Assembly (NCBI GenBank): GCA_028869035.1
Contig: JAGWTL010000200.1
Coordinates: forward strand, 1-5,825
Length of the DNA stretch: 5,825 nucleotides
Reading direction: 5' to 3'
Source: Burkholderiales bacterium
GTDB lineage: Bacteria > Pseudomonadota > Gammaproteobacteria > Burkholderiales > Burkholderiaceae_C
The notes under the pieces were generated by a model. It made no database searches. It had not been told where the DNA came from and worked only from the letters and a program-made list of their open reading frames with translations. Shown here in pieces: positions 1 through 5,629 of the stretch. Position numbers and translations under genes: made by a program. How positions within the stretch are numbered: position 1 is the stretch's first letter; every line of letters begins with the position of its first letter.

Positions 1-503
1 CCCAGCTTGGCGCTGGTGATCAGGTCCACCAGCATGTGGTGTTCGAACAGGGTGATGCTGGGCGTGGCCCGCACCTTCTTCATCAGCGTGTCCTGCACGG
101 CTGCGCCGGTGGCGTCGGTGGCGTGCACGATGCGCCGCTCGCTGTGGCCGCCCTCGCGCGTGAGGTGCAGGTGGCCCTGCTCCAGCGAAAAGGGCACGCC
201 CAGCTGCTGCAGCCAGCGGATGTTCTCGGGCGCATGCTCGACCACGAAGCGCGTGGCCACGGGGTCGCACAGGCCGGCGCCGGCCACCAGCGTGTCCTGC
301 ACGTGGGATTCGAAACTGTCGCCTTCGGCCATGACGGCGGCGATGCCACCCTGGGCCCAGCGGCTGGAGCCGTCGTTGAGCTCGCGCTTGGTCAGCACGG
401 CCACGCGATGCGTGGGCGCCAGGTGCAGGGCGGCGCTCAGTCCCGCCAGGCCGCTGCCGACGATCAGAACGTCAAAGGAATGGTGGGAAGACGACGGGGG
501 CAC
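1..503 (-). CDS. nadB: L-aspartate oxidase, N-terminal part (runs off left edge)
   Basis: NadB is a cytosolic FAD enzyme that oxidises L-aspartate to iminoaspartate, which NadA then condenses to quinolinate in de novo NAD synthesis. The visible 167 residues hold the N-terminal FAD-binding Rossmann motif (VLIVGSGLAGLSAAL, about residues 12-26), the family signature SSRWAQGGIAAV (46-57) and HLTREGGHSERRIVHA (113-128). The Glu in REGGHS matches the substrate-site Glu121 of E. coli NadB. The rest of the FAD domain, the capping domain and the helical C-terminus lie outside the window. The start is GTG at 503: no ATG lies in frame between the scpA stop and the Rossmann motif, and a GAGG sits 9 nt upstream. 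The gene begins 16 nt after the scpA stop on the same strand, so co-transcription is likely. The succinate dehydrogenase/fumarate reductase flavoprotein family is related, but the AQGGIAAV and REGGHS motifs favour NadB. Confidence 0.95.
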   Translation of the reverse strand, partial: MPPSSSHHSFDVLIVGSGLAGLSAALHLAPTHRVAVLTKRELNDGSSRWAQGGIAAVMAEGDSFESHVQDTLVAGAGLCDPVATRFVVEHAPENIRWLQQLGVPFSLEQGHLHLTREGGHSERRIVHATDATGAAVQDTLMKKVRATPSITLFEHHMLVDLITSAKL

Positions 504-519
504 GGGAATGGGCCTCGCT

Positions 520-1377
520 TCAGGCCGGCGCGTAGGCCAGCCGGACATAGATGGGGGCAAAGGCCTCCGCCTGGGTGATCTCGATCAGGCTTTCCTTGGC
601 CAGCTCGAGCAGGGCGATGAAGGTCACCACCAGCACCGGGGTGCCTTTCTCCGGCTCGAACAGCTGCTCGAACTCGACGAATTTCTGGCCCTGCAGCTGC
701 CTGAGCACGATGCTCATGTGTTCGCGTACGGAAAGTTCCTCGCGCGTGATCTTGTGGTGCTGCACCAGCCGGGCGCGCTTGAGGATGTCGGCCCAGGCCT
801 CCTGCAGCTCGACCACGTGCACGTCGGGAAAGCGCGGCTGCAGCGACTGCTCGATATAGACCTGCGCCTTGAGGAAGTCGCGCCCGTACTGCGGCAGATT
901 GCCCAGCTGGGCCGCGGCGATCTTGATCTGCTCGTACTCCAGCAGGCGGCGCACCAGCTCGGCGCGCGGGTCTTCGGCTTCCTCGCCCTCGGCCGTCTTC
1001 TTGGGTGGCAGCAGCATGCGCGACTTGATCTCGATCAGCATGGCGGCCATCAGCAGGTACTCGGCGGCCAGCTCCAGGTTGCGCGTGCGCACCTCGTCCA
1101 CATAGGTGAGGTACTGGCGCGTGACCGCCGCCATCGGGATGTCGAGGATGTTGAAGTTCTGCTTGCGGATCAGGTAGAGCAGCAGGTCCAGCGGGCCTTC
1201 GAAGGCTTCGAGGAAAACCTCCAGCGCGTCCGGCGGGATGTACAGGTCCTGCGGCATGGCGAACAGCGGCTCGCCGTACAGGCGGGCCACGGCCACGTGG
1301 TCCACCACCTCGGGCATGACCGCGGCGTGCGGGGCCTCGGCGGCTTGCAGGCCGACGCTGTCGTGGGGATCGCTCAT
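520..1377 (-). CDS. scpA: Segregation and condensation protein A (ScpA kleisin)
   Basis: ScpA is the kleisin that bridges the SMC head domains and, with ScpB, forms the condensin-like complex that compacts and segregates the chromosome. The 285-residue product has the conserved N-terminal SMC-neck-binding region (FLEAFEGPLDLLLYLI, residues 55-70, followed by LDIPMAAVTRQYL). Next comes the helix EYLLMAAMLIEIKSRMLLP (106-124), a charged acidic linker (about 126-140), and a C-terminal winged-helix region (about 217-281, VVTFIALLELAKESLIEI). The first 40 or so residues are a variable extension rich in Ala and Val. I chose the ATG at 1377 because it follows the DUF3460 stop by 31 nt. The same frame stays open upstream to 1713, but that part overlaps DUF3460 and reads as an Arg/Ser/Pro-rich shadow. 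The ribosome-binding site is weak (GACGAAG region). No scpB is visible here. Confidence 0.96.
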   Translation of the reverse strand: MSDPHDSVGLQAAEAPHAAVMPEVVDHVAVARLYGEPLFAMPQDLYIPPDALEVFLEAFEGPLDLLLYLIRKQNFNILDIPMAAVTRQYLTYVDEVRTRNLELAAEYLLMAAMLIEIKSRMLLPPKKTAEGEEAEDPRAELVRRLLEYEQIKIAAAQLGNLPQYGRDFLKAQVYIEQSLQPRFPDVHVVELQEAWADILKRARLVQHHKITREELSVREHMSIVLRQLQGQKFVEFEQLFEPEKGTPVLVVTFIALLELAKESLIEITQAEAFAPIYVRLAYAPA

Positions 1378-1408
1378 CGAGTGCTTCGTCGCGGGCGCGG
1401 CCCGGCTA

Positions 1409-1627
1409 TCACTTGGTGCCGCTGGTCTGGTAGACGTAGGGCGTCTGCGCCACGCGGGCGGACTGGTAGCCCTCCTGCGCCTGGCGGTCCACCGCCTTGT
1501 CCCAGAGCAGCTCGCGGCCCTGGCGCTGGCGGGCTTCCAGGTCGGGTTGGGTCGTCTTGAGCTGGTTGATGAACTGGGTGGCGTCGGACTGGTAGTCGGG
1601 ACGGCGGAAAATGTTGGTGATGGACAT
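1409..1627 (-). CDS. DUF3460 family protein, function unknown
   Basis: This is a 72-residue protein starting MSITNIFRRPDYQSDATQF and ending QTPYVYQTSGTK. It matches the small DUF3460 family as I know it from Burkholderiales: a YQSD-TQF-NQLK start, a central block of charged helix (ARQRQGRELLWDK), and a PYVYQ end. There is no signal peptide, no transmembrane segment and no cysteine, so it should be a soluble cytoplasmic protein, mostly helical. It is the first gene of the minus-strand unit ahead of scpA and nadB. The link to scpA is common in this order of bacteria, but the biochemical role is not known to me. The ATG at 1627 is where family similarity begins. No strong ribosome-binding site precedes it. 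The reading frame is also open far upstream, antisense to sulP, but that extension is a shadow of the sulP codons. Confidence 0.9.
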   Translation of the reverse strand: MSITNIFRRPDYQSDATQFINQLKTTQPDLEARQRQGRELLWDKAVDRQAQEGYQSARVAQTPYVYQTSGTK

Positions 1628-1670
1628 GGGCTGGGGCTTGTTACAAACCATCTGGACCGGGGAAGGTCGA

Positions 1671-1676
1671 ATTCTA
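1671..1676 (-). promoter_or_regulatory. Possible -10 element for the DUF3460-scpA-nadB unit
   Basis: On the minus strand TAGAAT (within GGTAGAATTC) resembles a sigma70 -10 box (TATAAT) and would give a leader of roughly 35-40 nt before the DUF3460 ATG. No good -35 hexamer is found 16-18 bp upstream; the matching position reads AGGGCG. The call therefore rests on position and the -10 alone. Confidence 0.3.
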
Positions 1677-1704
1677 CCGGCCTCCAGCTCCGGCGCCCTG
1701 GGGC

Positions 1705-1710
1705 TATCAT
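1705..1710 (+). promoter_or_regulatory. Possible -10 element for sulP
   Basis: TATCAT in the divergent intergenic region has five of six matches to the sigma70 -10 consensus and lies about 65 nt upstream of the sulP ATG. The expected -35 position (around 1682-1687, CTCCAG) does not match the consensus. If both this and the opposing TAGAAT are used, the two divergent promoters share the DNA between 1671 and 1710. Confidence 0.27.
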
Positions 1711-1765
1711 CAATCAGGGCTGACTCGGCTCGGCCTGCGAGGCGTACCAGGGCAAAAGCTGGATT

Positions 1766-1769
1766 GGAG
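1766..1769 (+). promoter_or_regulatory. Ribosome-binding site of sulP
   Basis: GGAG lies 5 nt before the ATG at 1775 and fixes that start. No other in-frame start with a comparable site precedes the SulP homology. Confidence 0.7.
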
Positions 1770-1774
1770 CATCG

Positions 1775-3463
1775 ATGATCACCATTCTGGAGGCCAAAAG
1801 AGCGGGCCTGTTCGGCAAGGGCCGGTTGTTTCCGAACATCGTCGCGGGTGCGATCGTGGGCGTGGTCGCCCTGCCGCTGGCGATGGCGTTTGCCATCGCC
1901 TCGGGCGCCAAGCCCGAGCAGGGCATCTATACGGCCATCATCGGTGGTTTCATGGTGTCGGTGCTGGGGGGCAGCCGGGTGCAGATCGCCGGGCCGACCG
2001 GCGCCTTCATCGCCATCCTGTCGGGCGTCACGGCCCAATACGGCATTGCCGGGCTGCAGCTGGCCACGCTGATGGCCGGACTGATGCTGGCGGCCATGGG
2101 TCTGGCCAAGATGGGCGCGGTCATCAAGTTCATTCCAGCCCCGGTGATCATCGGTTTCACGACCGGCATCGGCGTGATCATCTTCGTGGGCCAGTGGAAG
2201 GACTTCCTCGGCCTGCCGGCGGTGGGCGGCGCCCACTTCCACGAGAAGCTCCTGCATCTGGTCGAGGCCTTGCCCCGGCTGCATCCCGCGACTACGGCGC
2301 TGGCCATGCTGAGCCTGCTGCTGGTGCTTTTTTCCTCCCGCATCCGCGGCCTGGGGCGCGTGCCCGGGCCGCTCACCGCCATGGTGGTGGTGACCATCCT
2401 GCAGGCCCTCTTCCGGTTCGAGGGCGTGGCGACGATCGGCAGCGCCTTCGGCGGCATTCCCCAGGGCCTGCCGGCTTTCACGATGCCCACCTTCACCATG
2501 GCGCAGATCGTGCAGCTCATGGCACCGGCGTTCACGATCGCCATGCTGGGTGCTATCGAGTCGCTGCTGTCGGCCACGGTGGCCGACGGCATGGCCGGCA
2601 CCAAGCACGATCCCAACCAGGAACTGGTGGGGCAGGGCCTGGCCAATATCGCGACACCCCTGTTCGGCGGCTTTGCGGCCACCGGCGCGATCGCCCGCAC
2701 TGCGACCAATATCCGCAACGGGGGCACCAGCCCGCTGGCGGGCATCACTCACACGCTCACGCTGGTGGCCATCCTGCTGTTCCTGGCGCCGCTGGCGTCC
2801 AACATCCCGCTGGCCAGCCTGGCCGCCATCCTGTTCGTCGTGGCCTACAACATGAGCGAGATCAAGCATTTTTTCCACATCGTGGCCCGCGCCCCGCGCG
2901 CCGACGTGGTGATCCTGCTGGTGACCTTTGCGCTCACCGTGCTGGTCGATCTGGTCGTGGCGGTGAGCATCGGGGTGATCCTGGCCTTCATGCAGTTCCT
3001 GCGCCGCATGGCCGACACGGTGGACGTCCAGTCGCTGAATGCCGAGGACCTGAAGCACGACCTGAAGGATCTGGGGCTGGCCGCACTGCCGCGGGACGTG
3101 CTGGTCTATGAAATCGACGGCCCCTTCTTTTTTGGTGCCGTCGAGAACTTCGAAAGCGCCCTCAAGCAGACCCATTCCGATCCCCGGGTCCTGATCGTGC
3201 GCCTGCACCGCGTGCCCTTCATCGATTCCACCGGCCTGCAGGCGATGGACTTGGTGGTGCAGACGCTGCAGAAGCGCGGGGTGCGCATCATGCTGTGCGA
3301 GGCCAACGAGCGGGTGCGCGCCAAGTTATGGAAATACGGCGTGCTGGACCGGCTGCAGCCCGGGGATTATGCCGAGCGCTTATCGGTGCAGTTGGCCAAG
3401 GCGATACCGCCCGGCCCCGCCGAACCCGCGTCTGGGGCTGCACCGATGGCCGGTCACTCTTGA
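1775..3463 (+). CDS. SulP family inorganic anion transporter with C-terminal STAS domain
   Basis: This 562-residue inner-membrane transporter has the usual length and layout of bacterial SulP (SLC26-like) proteins. These carry sulfate, bicarbonate or dicarboxylates, usually with Na+ or H+. The transmembrane part spans about residues 20-410. It begins with a hydrophobic segment NIVAGAIVGVVALPLAMAFA (21-40) and includes IAGPTGAF (71-78), the IESLLSATVADGM block (261-273) and DPNQELVGQGLANI (279-292), the last two in the conserved substrate-binding half. A linker leads to a STAS domain (about 440-545) with the FIDSTGLQAMD motif (482-492). The serine in DSTG aligns with the phosphorylated serine of anti-anti-sigma factors. 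The C-terminal tail is Pro/Ala rich. The substrate cannot be read from the sequence: sulfate, bicarbonate (BicA-like) and C4-dicarboxylates (DauA-like) are all possible. The gene stands alone, divergent from the DUF3460 unit. Its last 10 nt overlap the end of the convergent yoaK-like gene. Confidence 0.93.
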   Translation: MITILEAKRAGLFGKGRLFPNIVAGAIVGVVALPLAMAFAIASGAKPEQGIYTAIIGGFMVSVLGGSRVQIAGPTGAFIAILSGVTAQYGIAGLQLATLMAGLMLAAMGLAKMGAVIKFIPAPVIIGFTTGIGVIIFVGQWKDFLGLPAVGGAHFHEKLLHLVEALPRLHPATTALAMLSLLLVLFSSRIRGLGRVPGPLTAMVVVTILQALFRFEGVATIGSAFGGIPQGLPAFTMPTFTMAQIVQLMAPAFTIAMLGAIESLLSATVADGMAGTKHDPNQELVGQGLANIATPLFGGFAATGAIARTATNIRNGGTSPLAGITHTLTLVAILLFLAPLASNIPLASLAAILFVVAYNMSEIKHFFHIVARAPRADVVILLVTFALTVLVDLVVAVSIGVILAFMQFLRRMADTVDVQSLNAEDLKHDLKDLGLAALPRDVLVYEIDGPFFFGAVENFESALKQTHSDPRVLIVRLHRVPFIDSTGLQAMDLVVQTLQKRGVRIMLCEANERVRAKLWKYGVLDRLQPGDYAERLSVQLAKAIPPGPAEPASGAAPMAGHS

Positions 3464-4233
3464 GGCGTGGAGGGGGCGGGCGCGAACCGGCCCGTGCGGA
3501 TGTCATCGGCGATCGGTCCCGCGACCAGCAGGCCCAGCAACATGGCCAGGGGCACGGTGGTGAGGTAACCCCAGAGCTTGAAGCCCAGGGCCCCCAGCAC
3601 GCCGCCGGCAAAAAAAGCAGCGATCAGCGCGAGGTGGATGCGCAGCTTGCGCCGGTTGGCCACCACCTTGATCGGCACGGGTGAACGGTTGAAGTAGAGC
3701 AGCTTGCCTAACTCGATACCTATGTCGGTGACCAGACCCGTCACGTGGGTGGTGCGGATCTCGGCGTTGGAGACCTTGGTGATCACCGCGTTCTGCAGGC
3801 CCATGATGTAACAGAGCAGCAGCACGGTCAGCGGCGCGAACAGCTCGGCGTGCAGGTTGATGGCCGCACCGAAGAGGCCGAACACCAGCAGCAGCCCGGT
3901 TTCCAGGGCCAGCGGTCGGGCAAAGGCGCTGCGCAGCTGGCGGCGCAAGCCCCAGTTGACCATCAGGGCGGTGGTCATGGCGCCGCCCACGAAGGCGGCG
4001 ATGGCCGCCAGGCTGGCCGCCACCAGGGCGAACTGGCCCAGCACGAGGTGGTCGGCCACCGATGACAGCAGGCCGGTCACGTGGGATGTGTACTGGCCGA
4101 TGGCCAGGAAGCCGCCGGCGTTGGTCGCGCCGGCGATGAAGCTCAGGCAGATCCCTAGCCGCAGGTTGGCGAGCGGGGAGCGGTGGACATCGGTCCACCA
4201 ATGGGGGTGGAATGCAGGCCGGGGGCTGGGCAT
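3454..4233 (-). CDS. YoaK/DUF1275 family integral membrane protein
   Basis: This 259-residue hydrophobic protein has about six predicted membrane segments (roughly 24-46, 66-92, 108-128, 132-152, 200-218, 224-242). It carries the two family hallmarks: GATNAGGF followed by YTSHVTG (35-54), and MGLQNAV followed by RTTHVTG (144-166). The basic loop VVANRRKLRIH (190-200) precedes the last two helices, and the C-terminus is a short polar tail. The family is widespread and called YoaK or DUF1275; I know of no settled biochemical function, and a transport role is only a guess from the topology. I chose the ATG at 4233 because it gives the usual length, although its ribosome-binding site is weak (TGGA region about 4 nt upstream). 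The gene is convergent with sulP and overlaps it by 10 nt. It diverges from the cyclase gene across 229 nt. Confidence 0.9.
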   Translation of the reverse strand: MPSPRPAFHPHWWTDVHRSPLANLRLGICLSFIAGATNAGGFLAIGQYTSHVTGLLSSVADHLVLGQFALVAASLAAIAAFVGGAMTTALMVNWGLRRQLRSAFARPLALETGLLLVFGLFGAAINLHAELFAPLTVLLLCYIMGLQNAVITKVSNAEIRTTHVTGLVTDIGIELGKLLYFNRSPVPIKVVANRRKLRIHLALIAAFFAGGVLGALGFKLWGYLTTVPLAMLLGLLVAGPIADDIRTGRFAPAPSTPQE

Positions 4234-4296
4234 GTGTCCAGTTTAGCGGCAGCCTCGGAGGGGCTCTTTTTCGCCTGGCGAGATGGAATGTGTTGC

Positions 4297-4320
4297 CCTA
4301 TGACCCTTTTGGGGGATAGG
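4297..4320. promoter_or_regulatory. Imperfect palindrome, candidate operator
   Basis: CCTATGACCC and GGGGGATAGG flank TTTT, and 8 of 10 positions pair across the dyad (centre 4308.5). It lies between the divergent yoaK-like and cyclase genes and abuts the -35 element of the putative cyclase promoter. The centre falls near -43 relative to the start site expected from that promoter, a place where activators often bind. The binding protein is unknown; a dyad of this size fits a dimeric LuxR/NarL-type regulator among others. It could equally be a small RNA hairpin. Confidence 0.35.
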
Positions 4321-4345
4321 CAGATCGGCTACGCCGGCCTACATT
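4317..4345 (+). promoter_or_regulatory. Putative sigma70 promoter of the diguanylate cyclase gene
   Basis: TAGGCA (4317-4322) and TACATT (4340-4345) are separated by exactly 17 nt, with four of six matches in each hexamer. Transcription would start near 4352, giving a leader of about 110 nt before the GTG start. The match is moderate and there is no experimental support. Confidence 0.35.
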
Positions 4346-4376
4346 GGAGGGGCTGCTGTCACAGCCATCAGGTAAG

Positions 4377-4409
4377 GGGCACACCGGCAAGGAGTCGGTC
4401 GGTGTGCCC
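4377..4409 (+). repeat. Perfect 10-bp inverted repeat in the cyclase leader
   Basis: GGGCACACCG (4377-4386) pairs perfectly with CGGTGTGCCC (4400-4409) around a 13-nt loop that contains AAGGAG (4389-4394). A run of five T lies at 4418-4422, 8 nt past the stem. Weaker stems flank it: GGCTG/CAGCC at 4351-4366 and GGGGT/ACCCC at 4423-4437. The repeat could be an RNA hairpin in the leader, a weak intrinsic terminator or attenuator, or a protein-binding dyad. The T-run is rather far from the stem for a standard terminator. Confidence 0.5.
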
Positions 4410-4466
4410 TGCAGGTCTTTTTGGGGTGACGAACCCCTGTTACTCCACTCATCAGGCTCCCGGTGA
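4404..4466 (+). CDS. Possible 20-residue leader peptide overlapping the cyclase start
   Basis: A GTG at 4404 lies 9 nt after AAGGAG (4389-4394) and opens a 20-codon frame reading VPCRSFWGDEPLLLHSSGSR. Its TGA stop overlaps the GTG start of the cyclase gene in the four bases GTGA (4463-4466), the layout usual for translational coupling. The Shine-Dalgarno-like sequence sits in the loop of the 4377-4409 hairpin, and the start codon lies in its right arm. I do not recognise the peptide. A frame this short occurs easily by chance, so the case rests only on the spacing and the overlap. Confidence 0.2.
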   Translation: MPCRSFWGDEPLLLHSSGSR

Positions 4467-5626
4467 AGCATCTGGCGGATTTCGTGGGCATGACGGGCCA
4501 TCGCTGGCTGACGTCATGGGCTGTGCTCGTTCTGCTGGCTGCTGCAGCGCTGACCGGCAGCCTGATGCTGCTGGCTCCACCCGGCCTCCCGACCGCGATG
4601 GCCGTCGTCCTGGGCCTGGTCTTGATTCTGGGGCTGTTGCTGCTGGGCCGGGCGGTCGTGCGCCATGTGCTCGACGGCGAGTACGAGCGCCAGGCCCTGG
4701 AAATGAGCTACCAATGTTTGCAGGAGGCCATCGAGGCCCTGCCTCTGGGGGTGGCGGTTCATGACCAGCACGACCGGCTGGTGCTCTACAACCGATCGGC
4801 GGCCGAAATGGCGCCTTACCGCTACGGTGGTGAGCTCATCGGCCAGACCTTCGAAACCATCATCCGCCGCGCACTGGCGCACGGCGCCATCCCCGACGCC
4901 CTGGGCCGCGAAGAGGACTGGCTGCGCGAGCGCATGACCGGGCGCGGCAAGCTCAACCGGCCCCTGCTGCGCCCGCGTCCCGATGGGCGCTGGATGCACC
5001 TCTACGAAATCAGCACGTCTTCGGGTTGCCTGGTCATGGCGCGGCTGGATGTGACCGAACTGGTGCAGAAGAGCATGGCGCTGGAACGCAGCAACCAGCA
5101 ACTGGAGCGGCTGTCCGCCACCGACGGCCTGACCGGCCTGGCCAACCGCCGCCAGTTCGACCAGCATCTCTACACCGAGTGGCAGCGCAGCATGCGCAGC
5201 CGCCAGCCGATTTCCCTGCTGCTGCTCGACATCGACCACTTCAAGCGCTACAACGACCGTTATGGTCATCTGGCCGGTGACGCCTGCCTGCGTCAGGTGG
5301 CTTCCATCCTCTATGACTGCGCGCAACGCTCGGGCGAACTGGTGGCCCGTTACGGCGGCGAGGAGTTTGCGCTGCTGCTGCCGGCCGCTGACGGCGATGT
5401 GGCGATGACAGTGGCGCAGCGCTGCATGGACGAGATCGCCCAGGCCCGTATCCCGCACGAGGATTCACCCGTGGCCGAGTACCTGACCTGCAGCATCGGC
5501 ATAGCCACCGTCGTCGCCACGCAGGACCTGGTGGCCGAGAGCCTGGTGCGCTGCGCTGATGAGGCGCTGTACCGGGTCAAGAGCAGCGGCAGAGCCCACT
5601 ATATTGTGGCGCCCTGTCCAGCTTGA
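4463..5626 (+). CDS. Membrane-anchored diguanylate cyclase (PAS-like + GGDEF)
   Basis: The 387-residue product should make cyclic di-GMP from two GTP at the inner membrane. After a short N-terminus come two transmembrane helices (about 15-38 and 44-66) with almost no periplasmic loop. A cytoplasmic PAS-like domain follows (about 85-198, LPLGVAVHDQHDRLVLYN to ARLDVTEL, resembling the PAS_7 family). A short helical linker (LERSNQQLERLSATD) leads to the GGDEF domain (about 221-383). Its key residues are present: DGLTGLANRR (221-230), metal-binding D256 in LLLDIDHFK, N264 and D273 for GTP, and the active-site motif GGEEF (298-302). The expected inhibitory-site motif RxxD reads RSGE (289-292). There is no EAL domain. 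The GTG at 4463 is supported by the GTGA overlap with the short upstream frame and an AGG 6 nt away. ATG at 4490 is an alternative that would remove nine residues ahead of the first helix. Its signal is unknown. The stop lies 3 nt from that of metG. Confidence 0.95.
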   Translation: MKHLADFVGMTGHRWLTSWAVLVLLAAAALTGSLMLLAPPGLPTAMAVVLGLVLILGLLLLGRAVVRHVLDGEYERQALEMSYQCLQEAIEALPLGVAVHDQHDRLVLYNRSAAEMAPYRYGGELIGQTFETIIRRALAHGAIPDALGREEDWLRERMTGRGKLNRPLLRPRPDGRWMHLYEISTSSGCLVMARLDVTELVQKSMALERSNQQLERLSATDGLTGLANRRQFDQHLYTEWQRSMRSRQPISLLLLDIDHFKRYNDRYGHLAGDACLRQVASILYDCAQRSGELVARYGGEEFALLLPAADGDVAMTVAQRCMDEIAQARIPHEDSPVAEYLTCSIGIATVVATQDLVAESLVRCADEALYRVKSSGRAHYIVAPCPA

Positions 5627-5629
5627 TCT

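Noticed and set aside
7..1560. Plus-strand open frame of 517 codons opposite nadB, scpA and DUF3460
   Set aside because: It lies over three recognisable minus-strand genes, has no family motif, and its make-up changes at the gene borders as expected for a shadow.
1409..3208. Very long minus-strand open frame (599 codons) antisense to sulP and continuing into DUF3460
   Set aside because: The part upstream of 1627 is a low-complexity His/Gln/Asp/Gly/Arg-rich shadow of a GC-rich coding region. sulP on the other strand has clear family motifs throughout. Only the last 72 codons are a recognisable protein.
4251..4271. AGCC/GGCT mini-stem followed by five T on the plus strand, terminator-like
   Set aside because: The stem is only 4 bp, and no plus-strand gene lies upstream for it to terminate.
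4340..4462. Possible c-di-GMP (GEMM) riboswitch ahead of the cyclase
   Set aside because: The location is suggestive, but the conserved GEMM-I core with its GCAAAGCC-like segment and the GNRA-type loop plus receptor are not present.
4183..4764. Plus-strand open frame of 193 codons spanning the yoaK-cyclase intergenic region
   Set aside because: It overlaps the start of both neighbouring genes, has no recognisable domain, and its C-terminal half is an out-of-frame reading of the cyclase.
4514..5458. Minus-strand open frame of 314 codons opposite the cyclase
   Set aside because: It is His/Gln/Ala-rich with no motif, and mirrors the PAS and GGDEF codons, which are clearly the real coding sense.
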